The position numbers were made by a program, and so were the translations under genes. From Acidimicrobiia bacterium (GTDB lineage Bacteria; Actinomycetota; Acidimicrobiia; Spongiisociales; UBA5794), in contig JAWKJB010000001.1 in assembly GCA_041393965.1 (NCBI GenBank), forward strand, positions 1 through 64,000: a DNA stretch of 64,000 nucleotides, given 5' to 3'. Positions 1 through 8,211 of this stretch are shown in pieces (the stretch's first letter is position 1; each line of letters starts with the position of its first letter). The notes under the pieces were generated by a model. That model saw nothing but the letters and a program-made list of their open reading frames with translations, had not been told where the DNA came from and ran no database searches.

Positions 1-657
1 CAGCAGTTGCGAGCCGAGCACTACAAGGTCGTGGTTGTCAACGGGCGAACGGCCCTCCGGTGGGTCAGCCGGGCAGGCCTCACCAAGTGGCACGATCTCG
101 CTCGCCTGACCGGACCCCCCACAGCGACAGTCTGTGTTGGCGATACGAGTAGCCCCCTCTTCGTCGGATGGTCCTGCAACCTTCAGAGCCAACCGGGAGC
201 GATGCGTCACGCCGACGACATCGCCGGCATCGTGAGGACTGTCACCAGAAAAAAACGGAACCATCGCCGGAATTCCACTGTCGGGACGGATACAAGTCTC
301 CCTCGTGGCGCCCATGCCAGGACCGGAACCGAGCTGATCTCGCTGCTAGCCACGTGGCTCGCGAAGAGCAGCGACCAGACAATCGGCGACGTCTCTCGGT
401 TCCCCCGGGCCCCGTGGATCAGCGTCGAGACCCCGCTCGGTCTCATGGACCTCAACGCCGACACTCGCCGATCAGCCGTCAGTGCGTTCCTCGACCATGT
501 CCGGCAATTCGAAGGGGCAGTCGAACTGCACGTGGTGGCTAACCGCCGGGGCCGTATCAACAAGGTCGTCTTTGATCCGGCAAAACCGTCCCCGATTGGC
601 TGGTACGCGTACCTGCGGACGGCAAGGCCCGCGTCCACGTCGATGACGTTGCCATGA
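1..657 (+). CDS. Unrecognised protein, 5' end outside window
   Basis: The frame is open from the first base of the window, so the true start probably lies to the left; a TTG at 7 is the first possible start inside. About 218 residues are visible. I recognise no family. The middle is basic and low in structure (KKRNHRR and neighbours), and the C-terminal half has a more ordered look, with FPRAPWISVETP and a helix around ADTRRSAVSAFLDHVRQF. No signal peptide or membrane segment is seen. The stop codon overlaps the start of the next gene as ATGA at 654-657, so the two are almost certainly co-translated and probably act together. The real upstream context is missing, which limits any guess at role. 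Confidence 0.6.
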   Translation, partial: QQLRAEHYKVVVVNGRTALRWVSRAGLTKWHDLARLTGPPTATVCVGDTSSPLFVGWSCNLQSQPGAMRHADDIAGIVRTVTRKKRNHRRNSTVGTDTSLPRGAHARTGTELISLLATWLAKSSDQTIGDVSRFPRAPWISVETPLGLMDLNADTRRSAVSAFLDHVRQFEGAVELHVVANRRGRINKVVFDPAKPSPIGWYAYLRTARPASTSMTLP

Positions 658-1496
658 CTCGCGTGCCCGCCATCGTTCAGTTCCCACATCCCGGTGCGGA
701 GCACATTCCGGAGGGTGACTGGATGCCCTGGAACACAGCCGCGAGCCATCGACGGAAGTTCATGGTCTCGCCTGGCATGCTCCTCGACAGCGATGGCTAC
801 AGCGAGAACACCGAGGTTGTGTTCTGGGGCGAGTGGGAGCCACCCTCGTCCGTAGTGCGACGATGGCCCAAGGCTCGCGACCTGCCAAGGGTCCTGCATC
901 GACCTTGCGTAGCTGAGCCACCTCCGGGTCGGCGCCAGAACACCGATCCATGGGTCTTCGGCGAGGCCTTCCTCTACAGCAACTGCAAACAGCTCAACCC
1001 CCGACCACGGCGCACGCCGTCCGCTCTTCAGCGTCTCGACGTCGGTTCGATCATCCTCTTTGGGAGCTCATCACACGAGAGGTTCTTGCTCGACACCCTC
1101 TTCGTCGTCGGAGAGGTCCTCGGCGATTTCACACCCGTCGACATCGGCGTGAACGTCGACCCGATCTTCCAATTGTGCACTGTCGACTCTCTGGTCAACG
1201 ATGACACCGCGAGCGCTTCCCGAACCCTGTTCAAGGGTGCCACCCCGGCCCGTCCCGTTGATGGGATGTTCAGTTTCGTGCCCTGTATGGACGTCACCGA
1301 CCCACGAGAGCGATTCGGGCGACCTGCGATCGAATTGCCGGGGATCATCAATCCGGCGAGCAGGCAGGCACCGTCTGGCGCGAAGGTTGCTCGTTCGTTG
1401 GCTGCGCGGAGCGAGGCGTGGACGGCCATCGTCGATCAGGTCGAGATGGTGGGACTCTCGCTCGCCGCCAATTTGGCGATGCCTGATCGCTGCTGA
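654..1496 (+). CDS. Unrecognised soluble protein with WGEWEP motif
   Basis: A 280-residue protein that starts in a 4-bp ATGA overlap with the preceding gene. It has a strongly patterned sequence: FPHPGAEH near residue 10, HRRKFMVSPG near 32, FWGEWEPPS near 57, QNTDPWVFGEAF near 95, and a hydrophobic strand (SIILFGSSS, then LDTLFVVGEVL) near 130-150. These Trp/Pro/Gly-rich blocks look like conserved motifs of a globular enzyme-like fold rather than spurious translation. I cannot name the family with confidence; from general impression it resembles uncharacterised proteins in bacterial accessory regions, but that is a memory and not a search result. No membrane segment or signal peptide. It is followed by a short non-coding stretch with tandem duplications and then a bidirectional terminator. 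Confidence 0.7.
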   Translation: MTRVPAIVQFPHPGAEHIPEGDWMPWNTAASHRRKFMVSPGMLLDSDGYSENTEVVFWGEWEPPSSVVRRWPKARDLPRVLHRPCVAEPPPGRRQNTDPWVFGEAFLYSNCKQLNPRPRRTPSALQRLDVGSIILFGSSSHERFLLDTLFVVGEVLGDFTPVDIGVNVDPIFQLCTVDSLVNDDTASASRTLFKGATPARPVDGMFSFVPCMDVTDPRERFGRPAIELPGIINPASRQAPSGAKVARSLAARSEAWTAIVDQVEMVGLSLAANLAMPDRC

Positions 1497-1533
1497 GAGC
1501 GGTAGGCGGGGATCTATCGGGGGCCTCGGATCG

Positions 1534-1585
1534 GTTCCAATTGACCGTTCCAATTGACCGTCCCGCGCGATGGACGCGCGATGGA
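1534..1585. repeat. Two adjacent short tandem duplications
   Basis: GTTCCAATTGACC occurs twice head to tail at 1534-1546 and 1547-1559. It is followed at once by CGCGCGATGGA twice head to tail at 1564-1574 and 1575-1585. Both are perfect. They sit in the 356-bp stretch without a protein gene between 1497 and 1852, just before the terminator and tRNA. Two independent perfect duplications side by side suggest replication slippage or the scar of a past insertion. Confidence 0.85.
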
Positions 1586-1624
1586 GCCCTCGCGGAGTAG
1601 GTTGGCAGGAAGCCTAGACAAGCG

Positions 1625-1651
1625 AAAAACCCAGGCACCGCCTGGGTTTTT
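1625..1651. terminator. Bidirectional intrinsic terminator
   Basis: A perfect 12-bp inverted repeat (AAAAACCCAGGC at 1625-1636, GCCTGGGTTTTT at 1640-1651) with a 3-nt loop. It has a T-run on each strand, so it can end transcripts from both sides: the plus-strand gene pair ending at 1496 and the minus-strand tRNA whose 3' end is at 1655. Confidence 0.92.
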
Positions 1652-1654
1652 CGG

Positions 1655-1731
1655 TGGTAGCGGGGGCGGGATTTGAACCCGCGACCTTCGGGTTATGAGC
1701 CCGATGAGCTACCAGACTGCTCCACCCCGCG
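1655..1731 (-). tRNA. Initiator tRNA-fMet (CAU)
   Basis: A 77-nt cloverleaf on the minus strand, with its CCA end encoded at 1655-1657. The anticodon loop reads CTCATAA, giving CAU. The anticodon stem carries the three consecutive G-C pairs typical of initiator tRNA. The first base C faces U at position 72, so the top pair of the acceptor stem is unpaired, another initiator hallmark; C1/U72 is the actinobacterial form as I remember it. It is close to identical to the E. coli initiator through the D arm and anticodon arm. An intrinsic terminator follows directly. Confidence 0.96.
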
Positions 1732-1852
1732 TCGTTGGCTCGGAGTATACGAAGCGAGGTGGCATAGCGTTGAGCGTGCGCTGTCGCTCGGGGCTTCGAT
1801 AGCGCACAGCGATCGGGTCATCTTCGGTGCACGAATCTGGCAGTATTGACCG

Positions 1853-2914
1853 ATGGACATGGTCCCGCTCAGCAAGGATGACGCGTCCGCGGTCCTTGCG
1901 CTCGTCGAAGCGGTTGGCGAGGCGGCCACGGTCGACGACTACGCAACCGTCGCCATGACGGGGCTGCTGGACCTCATCCCCTGTATCGACGCCTCCTACA
2001 ACGAGATGAACCCGGCGGCGAACCGGGTCAGGTGGGCGGCACTGCCGAACCCCGGCAACCTGCTCGAACAGTTCGTCCCGGTATTCCAGAAGTACATGCT
2101 CCAGAATCCGCTCGTCCGCCACTTCGAAGAAACGGGTGACACCCGAGCAATGATGTGGTCCGACTTAATGACCCTCGAAGAGATCCACGCCACAGACCTA
2201 CACCGCAAGATGTTCGGGCATATCGGCGTCGACAGTCAGCTGGCCGTCACCTTGCCGGCACCGCCCGGTATCGTGGTCGGCTTCGCGGTCAATACCGGTC
2301 TCGAAGGATTCACCGAGCGCGATCGGGCCATCATGAACGCGCTCCGACCGCACCTCGGACACGCCTACCGCTCCATCCAGCTCCGCGACGAACTGTCGCT
2401 CGCACACAAGGCACTCCGAACGCGGGGCTGGACCGGTGCCCTCGCTGACCACACGGGAGTCGTCCGAGCTGTCACCGACAATGCTGACGATTCCGAACAC
2501 ACGACCGGCGTTGCCCTCCGCGAAGGTGAGCCGCTACCAGAACCGCTCCGAAGCTCCTACCGGACCGGCGTCGGCAGGTACCACCCGTCCCAACCCGCCG
2601 TTCGTTCCTCACCCACCAGGTTGTCGGAAGACGCACAGGGCGTCGCGGGGTGGCATGTACCCGGGCCGATTGCGCCACATGTCGTAATCGTCGAAACCCA
2701 TGTCGACGCAAGCAAGCGCCGACTCACCGAAGCAGGACTCTCCCCAAGACAGGTCCAAGTTGCGCTCCAACTCGCCGAAGGAGGCACCAACGCGGTGATC
2801 GCCGGAAGGATGGGTATCGCCGAAGGCACCGTGCGCAAGCACCTCGAACGCATCTACCGAGCCCTCGAGGTCACGGACCGCGCAAGTGCGATCGCGAGCA
2901 TCAGGGGCTGGTAG
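1853..2914 (+). CDS. LuxR-family transcriptional regulator
   Basis: A 353-residue DNA-binding regulator. The C-terminal 60 residues form a GerE/LuxR helix-turn-helix: LSPRQVQVALQLAEG, then NAVIAGRMGIAEGTVRKHLERIYRAL, near residues 290-340. The N-terminal 200 residues look like a GAF-type sensor, with a Trp-rich patch around RVRWAALPNPGN and hydrophobic strands at QLAVTLPAPPGIVVGFAV. The ligand cannot be read from the sequence. There is no receiver domain with a phosphorylatable Asp, so this is not a standard two-component regulator. It stands alone, divergent from the tRNA gene, with no obvious operon partner. The start is the first ATG; a second ATG two codons in is also possible. Confidence 0.85.
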   Translation: MDMVPLSKDDASAVLALVEAVGEAATVDDYATVAMTGLLDLIPCIDASYNEMNPAANRVRWAALPNPGNLLEQFVPVFQKYMLQNPLVRHFEETGDTRAMMWSDLMTLEEIHATDLHRKMFGHIGVDSQLAVTLPAPPGIVVGFAVNTGLEGFTERDRAIMNALRPHLGHAYRSIQLRDELSLAHKALRTRGWTGALADHTGVVRAVTDNADDSEHTTGVALREGEPLPEPLRSSYRTGVGRYHPSQPAVRSSPTRLSEDAQGVAGWHVPGPIAPHVVIVETHVDASKRRLTEAGLSPRQVQVALQLAEGGTNAVIAGRMGIAEGTVRKHLERIYRALEVTDRASAIASIRGW

Positions 2915-3107
2915 GCGCGTACATCTGCGCATCGCGACCTACGGGACCGCAAGCGACAATGACGAGACGACCGCACAGGCTCACCGACCTGATCGGCATC
3001 GGACAACCGGCCAACCCAGATCCGCAGCGGTCACCTCTGTCAGCGGTCACATCGCTCGGGGCCGGAACGCGATGCCCGGGACGGTCAGTGCCCGGTTGCG
3101 GGTCCCG

Positions 3108-3518
3108 TCAGAGGCCGGATGCCGGCGGGGCGCCTTTGGATTCCCAATACTCGTTGATGCAGTTCTGGATGTGGATGTACCACACGAACGGGCCGACGAT
3201 CGGCAGCAGCACCCACAGCCCCCACAAGGCGGTGATCGGCGCGGCTTCACCGTCATCGGTGTAGAGCTTCCCGACCTCGTCGGCCATGAGGAACATCGTC
3301 ACGGGAGCAAACACGAAGGTCAGCACCAGATACAGCACACCACCGATGCCGTCCTTGCGATACGCCTTGAGCTCCTCACCGTTCTTGTACGACCACACAA
3401 GCGCCCAGATGCCAAAGGTCACAATGGTCACCAAGATGGTCAAGCCCTTCGAGCGACCCCGTCCGAGGGGCCGGTCCGGCGCAGAGCTTCCGCCGGACGG
3501 TGCTGTTGGTTCAGTCAT
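3108..3518 (-). CDS. DUF4234-like small membrane protein
   Basis: A 136-residue membrane protein. After a Pro/Ser-rich cytosolic N-terminus there are about three hydrophobic segments: ILVTIVTFGIWALVW (35-50), VLYLVLTFVFAPVTMFLM (near 70-88) and ALWGLWVLLPIVGPFVWYI (near 105-123). The layout, with a Trp/Tyr-rich first helix followed by a short polar YKNGEELKAY stretch, matches DUF4234 proteins, which have no established function. The ATG at 3518 is chosen because a purine-rich stretch precedes it; the frame stays open upstream to 3686, but that extension reads as low-complexity translation of the divergent promoter region. It is transcribed away from the DGPF/ECF42 pair. Confidence 0.75.
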   Translation of the reverse strand: MTEPTAPSGGSSAPDRPLGRGRSKGLTILVTIVTFGIWALVWSYKNGEELKAYRKDGIGGVLYLVLTFVFAPVTMFLMADEVGKLYTDDGEAAPITALWGLWVLLPIVGPFVWYIHIQNCINEYWESKGAPPASGL

Positions 3519-3680
3519 GTTCCCACCATAGCCCACGAGAACCGCCCGCAACTTGACCGTATTGGTCCCCGTCGCCACCTGCAAGACTTGCGGGGCAAAC
3601 CATGTCGATTCGCACCCGTCCCGATCGTCGACATCGCGACAGCCCGGAATCGGGACCGTGAGGCACAGGAGGACACCACC

Positions 3681-4034
3681 GTGCAATACGCAGCACTCAT
3701 CTACGACGATCCGACCAAGGCACCCGACCCCGAATCACCCGAAGGCGCAGCGATCTTCCAACGGTATGTCGAGCTCACCGAACAGATCAGTGCCGAGGGT
3801 GTCAACAAGGGCGGAGAAGCCCTCTACGGTGTCGACATGGCGACAAGCATCCGGATTCGTGGCGGCGAACTCCAGATCACCGACGGTCCCTTTGCCGAAA
3901 CCAAAGAGCACCTCGGGGGCTTCTACCTGATCGAAGCCGACGATCTCGACCATGCCATCAAGATCGCGTCGCGTATCCCCGCGGTCGAGACGGGCACCGT
4001 CGAACTGCGACCCGTCTGGGACTTCTCCGAATAG
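3681..4034 (+). CDS. DGPF-domain (YCII-related) protein
   Basis: A 117-residue single-domain protein of the YCII/DGPF family. It opens with MQYAALIYDD, and the family-naming motif appears as TDGPFAETKEHLGGFYLIEA near residues 72-91. The start is GTG at 3681, fixed by an AGGAGG sequence 8-15 bases upstream; the frame stays open far upstream, but without family similarity. The stop TAG is followed directly by the ATG of the sigma factor gene, so the two form one unit. Genes of this family are known constant partners of ECF42 sigma factors, and the pairing here fits that exactly. DGPF proteins are thought to be small cytosolic enzymes or binding proteins, and their substrate is unknown. Confidence 0.92.
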   Translation: MQYAALIYDDPTKAPDPESPEGAAIFQRYVELTEQISAEGVNKGGEALYGVDMATSIRIRGGELQITDGPFAETKEHLGGFYLIEADDLDHAIKIASRIPAVETGTVELRPVWDFSE

Positions 4035-5270
4035 ATGCCGGAAGCCGACGAAGCCATCGAGGCCGTGTTCCGCAGCGAACACGGCCTCGTACTCGCCGGC
4101 CTCATCCGACACATCGGAGACATCCAGCTCGCAGAAGATGCCCTCCAGGACGCATGCATCGCCGCGCTTGGCGCCTGGACCGACACGATTCCGGACAACC
4201 CCGCAGCATGGCTCACCACCACCGCGCGAAGGAAAGCCATCGACCGGATCCGCAGGGCGAAGAACCTCGCAACCAAATACGAGACCCTCGGACACACGAT
4301 GACCGACATCGACGATGAAACACCGGTCGGGACGATCGAAGACGACCGGCTACGCCTCATCTTCACCTGCTGCCACCCTGCGATCGCCCGAGACGCGAGC
4401 GTCGCTCTCACGCTTCGCACCGTCGGTGGGCTCACGACATCTGAGATCGCACGGGCTTTCCTCGTCAGCGAAACAGCGATGGCACAGCGACTGGTCAGGG
4501 TCAAACGCAAGATCGCCGACGCCGGCATCCCGTACCGGGTACCGAGTGATGCGGATCTCCCCGACCGCCTCCCGGCGGTACTCGCTGTGATCTACCTCAT
4601 CTTCAACGAAGGCTACGCGGCATCTCGTGGCGACACCCACATTCGCGCCTCGCTGACCACCGAAGCCATTCGGCTTGCCGCCATCGTGGACAACCTCTTG
4701 CCGAACGAGCCGGAAATCATGGGTTTGCGGTCCCTGATGGACTTCCACGATGCACGATCTGCGACCCGCGTCGACGCTCACGGCACCCCCGTGTTGCTCG
4801 CCGCCCAGGACCGCACCCGTTGGGACATGCCACGGATCAACACGGCCACCCGCCGGCTTGACACCGCCGTGGCGATGGGTGCGCCTGGCCCGTATCAGGT
4901 TCAGGCAGCGATCGCCGCGATCCACGCGACGGCTCCGACGGCCGGGGACACCGACTGGACACAGATCGCGGCCCTGTATCGCACCCTCGAACGGTACACC
5001 GACTCGAAGGTGGTGCGTCTCAACCACGCTGTTGCGGTTGCCATGGCCGGGGACCGCACCGCAGCGCTGCGGATGATCCACGACATCGACGGTCTCGCCG
5101 GATATCCGTACCTGCATGCTGCACGCGCAGGGCTGCTCGAAGACGAATCCCGAATCGGAGAGGCGATCGAGGCATACGAAGCGGCGATCGCGGTCACGGA
5201 TGCCGATGCGGAGCGGCAGTTCCTGATGGTGCGCCTCGGGGAGCTACGAAGAGCCGATGGTCGTCAGTGA
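4035..5270 (+). CDS. ECF42-type RNA polymerase sigma factor
   Basis: A 411-residue sigma factor. Region 2 lies near residues 8-75 (EDALQDACIAALGAW, then NPAAWLTTTARRKAIDRIRR) and region 4 near 100-165 (LTLRTVGGLTTSEIARAFLVSETAMAQRLVRVKRKI). A long C-terminal extension of about 230 residues includes LIFNEGYAAS and helical repeats resembling TPRs near 330-400. This is the architecture of group ECF42, which lacks a classical anti-sigma and is instead tied to DGPF proteins, as here. The extension is thought to control activity in this group. It overlaps the 3' end of the convergent UPF0182 gene by 27 bp. Confidence 0.93.
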   Translation: MPEADEAIEAVFRSEHGLVLAGLIRHIGDIQLAEDALQDACIAALGAWTDTIPDNPAAWLTTTARRKAIDRIRRAKNLATKYETLGHTMTDIDDETPVGTIEDDRLRLIFTCCHPAIARDASVALTLRTVGGLTTSEIARAFLVSETAMAQRLVRVKRKIADAGIPYRVPSDADLPDRLPAVLAVIYLIFNEGYAASRGDTHIRASLTTEAIRLAAIVDNLLPNEPEIMGLRSLMDFHDARSATRVDAHGTPVLLAAQDRTRWDMPRINTATRRLDTAVAMGAPGPYQVQAAIAAIHATAPTAGDTDWTQIAALYRTLERYTDSKVVRLNHAVAVAMAGDRTAALRMIHDIDGLAGYPYLHAARAGLLEDESRIGEAIEAYEAAIAVTDADAERQFLMVRLGELRRADGRQ

Positions 5271-8165
5271 CGCGGCCGTACCGGAAGCCGCCCCGGCCGC
5301 TGCAGCGATGATCCGGTTGGCTTCCTCGATGTAGCCCCTCGCTTCGTCGACCTTCGCCTGGTACTCGGCGAGGTCGCCGGCGCGAAGCGCCGCGTTGGCT
5401 TCCCTGAGGGCGGCCTCGGCAAGGGCAACCAGCTCGGCCACCCGCTCCTCCACCGTGCCACCGTCGGTCCCGCCATCGGTCCCGCCGTCGGTTCCACCAT
5501 CGGTGCCCCCGTCGGGCTGTCCGCCGATGCCTTCACCAAAGAGCTTCACCAACACATCGTCGAGTGTTTCGGCAATCTCGATCTGGGAGTTATACGACGC
5601 AACGACCCGCTTGAACTGCGGGATGCCACCGGTCGCCGTATCCGCGGCGAGGTAGATGGGTTGGACATACAGCAACGAGTCCTCGATCGGGACCACAAGC
5701 ATGTTCCCCTTGATCACATCCGAACCCACCTGGCCGAGCAGCGTGAACTCCGACGACACGATCGGGTCCTGCTCGATGAAGTCCCCGACCTGGCCCGGAC
5801 CGTCGATCTGGCGATCCACCGGCATCGAATACTCGACGATGGTGCCGTACTCGTCGAGCGGACCGCTCTTGGCGACCATGAACGCCGACATGTTCGGGCG
5901 GTCCGCAGGGGTGAACGGCTGCATCAGGAGAAACGACAGCTGGTCTTCTTCCGGCAGCTTCATCAACAGGTAATACGGCAGCATCGGGTCCGTCTGGAAC
6001 AAGCCGCGCAGATCCGGATAGGGCGAATTCGACGGGTCCCGTGCGATCTGCCACGGGTCCTCAACCTTGAACAGCTCGACGGGGTCGGTCATGTGGTACA
6101 GGGTGTACACATCGGTCTGGATGCGGAACAGGTCCTCGGGATAGCGCAGATGCGGCACAAGACCTGCGGGGAACTCGTCGATCGGCCTGAACAGGTCCGG
6201 GAAGATCTTCTGGTTCGCCCGGATGATCGGATCGTCGGGATCGATCACATACATGTCAACGGTGCCGTCGTAGGCATCGATCACGGCCTTGACCGAGTTG
6301 CGGATGTAGTTGACCGAACGAGGCAGGTCGGCCCCGATGTTGAGGCGGGTCGTGAGGGCCTGCTCCGAGTACGGAAAACGATCCGACGCCGTGTACAGAT
6401 CCATCATCCACACGAGCCTTCCGTCATGGACGACCATGTACGGATCGTTGTCGACATAGAGGAACGGAGCGAGACGCTTGATGCGCGTCTTGATGTTGCG
6501 GGCGATCATCACCTTGCTGTCAGCGTCGACCTGGCCCGATATGAGGGTGTTGAGGTCCGCGAACCGCAGGGCCCACGCCGTTCGCTGCAAGAACCCACCG
6601 AGCGGAACACCGCCGGCGCCGCCGTATGAGTTCGTCTCGGCTCCGGCTTCATCCCCAGATCCCTTCGGGATGTCGACCTCGCCTTCCTTCGACCCTGCGA
6701 TCAGGAAGTCCTCCTCCGAATCATCCGAGAAGTAGATCCGAGGCTGGGTCACATTGAGGTTCTCGGAACCCGAATTGTTGATCGGCGGGATGTCCTGGAC
6801 GAGGAAGTCCGGTTTTCCGTCATCGGTCACATTGTTCGCAGGGCTCAGCACGACTCCGAGACCGTGCGTGTACACGAGCCGCTCGTTCACCCAGCCACTC
6901 CCGGGGATCTGGCTCTCCGACAGCCCCCTCGCCGAGATCATCACCTGGGTCAATTCACCGTTGACCATGTAACGGTCGACATCGATGTCGAAGAAGTCGT
7001 AATAGGTCTTGATGTTCTGAAGCTCCGGGTAGGTCTGGCCGAGCACTCCCGGGTCCCACAGCCGGATGTTGTCGATCGTCGAACGGTTCGCCTCGATGTC
7101 CTTCGCGGTGAGGTCCGTCGCTGCGGCGAACTCGATCGCCTCTACATCATCAAGGCCGAAGGCGAGGCGTGTGAAGTCGAGGTTGTGTTGGACGAACTCA
7201 GTTTCGCGTCCGATCTCGTTCGGCTCGACCGAGAACCGTTGCACCATGGCCGGGTAGATGCCACCGACACCGATCGAGGTCACGAGCCAGATCCCGAACG
7301 CGATGATCGGCAGCGACCAGCCGCGGAACCAGACATTGACCAGGAGGATCACCGCCGACACGATCGAGATGAAGATCAGGAGGTTCAGTGCAGGGATCTG
7401 CGCATTCACATCCGTGTACGACGCCCCGAACACCTGACCGCGGCTCGAATACAGCAGTTCCCACTTGTCGAACAGGTACCCGACCGCCTTGAGAAGGGCG
7501 ATGAGGGCGAGCATGATCGAGATGTGGGCCTTGACACCGCCCGAGGTTCGCTCGCCGGGGGTCCCGATCTTGATGCCGCCGTTGAGATAGTGCGCTGCGA
7601 CCACCACGAGGGTTGTCACAACCAGGAGCTGGAACAGCCATCCGAAGACATCTCGATACAGCGGGAGGCCGAAGATGTATCGCGACAGGTCGTTGCCGTA
7701 GATCGGGTCAACGAGCCCCCACGACACACCGTTGCGCCAAAACAGCCAGTCCTGCCACCATGCCGCCGCCCCGAGCCCGATCAGCACGCCGAACACCACC
7801 GCGAACGCCGTGCGAACCAGAGCAGTTCTCGGCCCGACCCAGTCCCGGTACCGTTCGAGGAGCTCCTCGTCGGGGGTGCCGGGCGTGATGTCGGTCTGTG
7901 GCGATACACGGTCAACCACCCACAGGTTCACCCAGAACATCCCAATGGCGAACAGGGAAGCACCGAGGACGAGCCAGATCTTGGTGAAGGTCAAGGTGGC
8001 CCATACACCACCGGCATCAAGGTCCGAATACCACAGATAGTCGGTCCACAGCGTTGCGATCCAGCGTCCGCCAAGCAGGAGGACGAAGGCGAAACCGAGC
8101 ACGATGAAGATCAGGCGGCGCCAGCCAGAGCTCTGACGGTACGCAATGGGTTCTCGGTTGATCAC
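5244..8165 (-). CDS. UPF0182 family membrane protein
   Basis: A 973-residue protein of the actinobacterial UPF0182 family (function unknown). The N-terminal third has about seven membrane segments, the first near 17-37 (LIFIVLGFAFVLLLGG). A very large extracytoplasmic region follows, with family motifs such as YVDNDPYMVVHDGRLVWMMD near the middle and an LFRIQTDVYTLYHM block later. The C-terminus is unusual: a Gly-Gly-Thr-Asp repeat encoded by near-identical 12-bp units (about 5455-5515) leads into an Ala/Glu-rich coiled coil. The start is GTG at 8165; the longer open frame upstream is unlike the family and runs into the DivIVA-like gene. It lies 46 bp behind that gene in an apparent three-gene envelope operon. 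Confidence 0.93.
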   Translation of the reverse strand: MINREPIAYRQSSGWRRLIFIVLGFAFVLLLGGRWIATLWTDYLWYSDLDAGGVWATLTFTKIWLVLGASLFAIGMFWVNLWVVDRVSPQTDITPGTPDEELLERYRDWVGPRTALVRTAFAVVFGVLIGLGAAAWWQDWLFWRNGVSWGLVDPIYGNDLSRYIFGLPLYRDVFGWLFQLLVVTTLVVVAAHYLNGGIKIGTPGERTSGGVKAHISIMLALIALLKAVGYLFDKWELLYSSRGQVFGASYTDVNAQIPALNLLIFISIVSAVILLVNVWFRGWSLPIIAFGIWLVTSIGVGGIYPAMVQRFSVEPNEIGRETEFVQHNLDFTRLAFGLDDVEAIEFAAATDLTAKDIEANRSTIDNIRLWDPGVLGQTYPELQNIKTYYDFFDIDVDRYMVNGELTQVMISARGLSESQIPGSGWVNERLVYTHGLGVVLSPANNVTDDGKPDFLVQDIPPINNSGSENLNVTQPRIYFSDDSEEDFLIAGSKEGEVDIPKGSGDEAGAETNSYGGAGGVPLGGFLQRTAWALRFADLNTLISGQVDADSKVMIARNIKTRIKRLAPFLYVDNDPYMVVHDGRLVWMMDLYTASDRFPYSEQALTTRLNIGADLPRSVNYIRNSVKAVIDAYDGTVDMYVIDPDDPIIRANQKIFPDLFRPIDEFPAGLVPHLRYPEDLFRIQTDVYTLYHMTDPVELFKVEDPWQIARDPSNSPYPDLRGLFQTDPMLPYYLLMKLPEEDQLSFLLMQPFTPADRPNMSAFMVAKSGPLDEYGTIVEYSMPVDRQIDGPGQVGDFIEQDPIVSSEFTLLGQVGSDVIKGNMLVVPIEDSLLYVQPIYLAADTATGGIPQFKRVVASYNSQIEIAETLDDVLVKLFGEGIGGQPDGGTDGGTDGGTDGGTDGGTVEERVAELVALAEAALREANAALRAGDLAEYQAKVDEARGYIEEANRIIAAAAGAASGTAASLTTIGSS

Positions 8166-8211
8166 GCCTGGCAGTCTATGGGATCGCCAAGGATGATCAT
8201 CCAGCTCCGGA

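Noticed and set aside
2886..4034. A longer version of the DGPF protein starting near 2886
   Set aside because: The upstream part has no family similarity; GTG at 3681 has a strong AGGAGG and gives the normal 117 residues.
5455..5515. Short regular repeats as a possible CRISPR-like array
   Set aside because: The 12-bp units have no spacers and keep a single coding frame for Gly-Gly-Thr-Asp within UPF0182.
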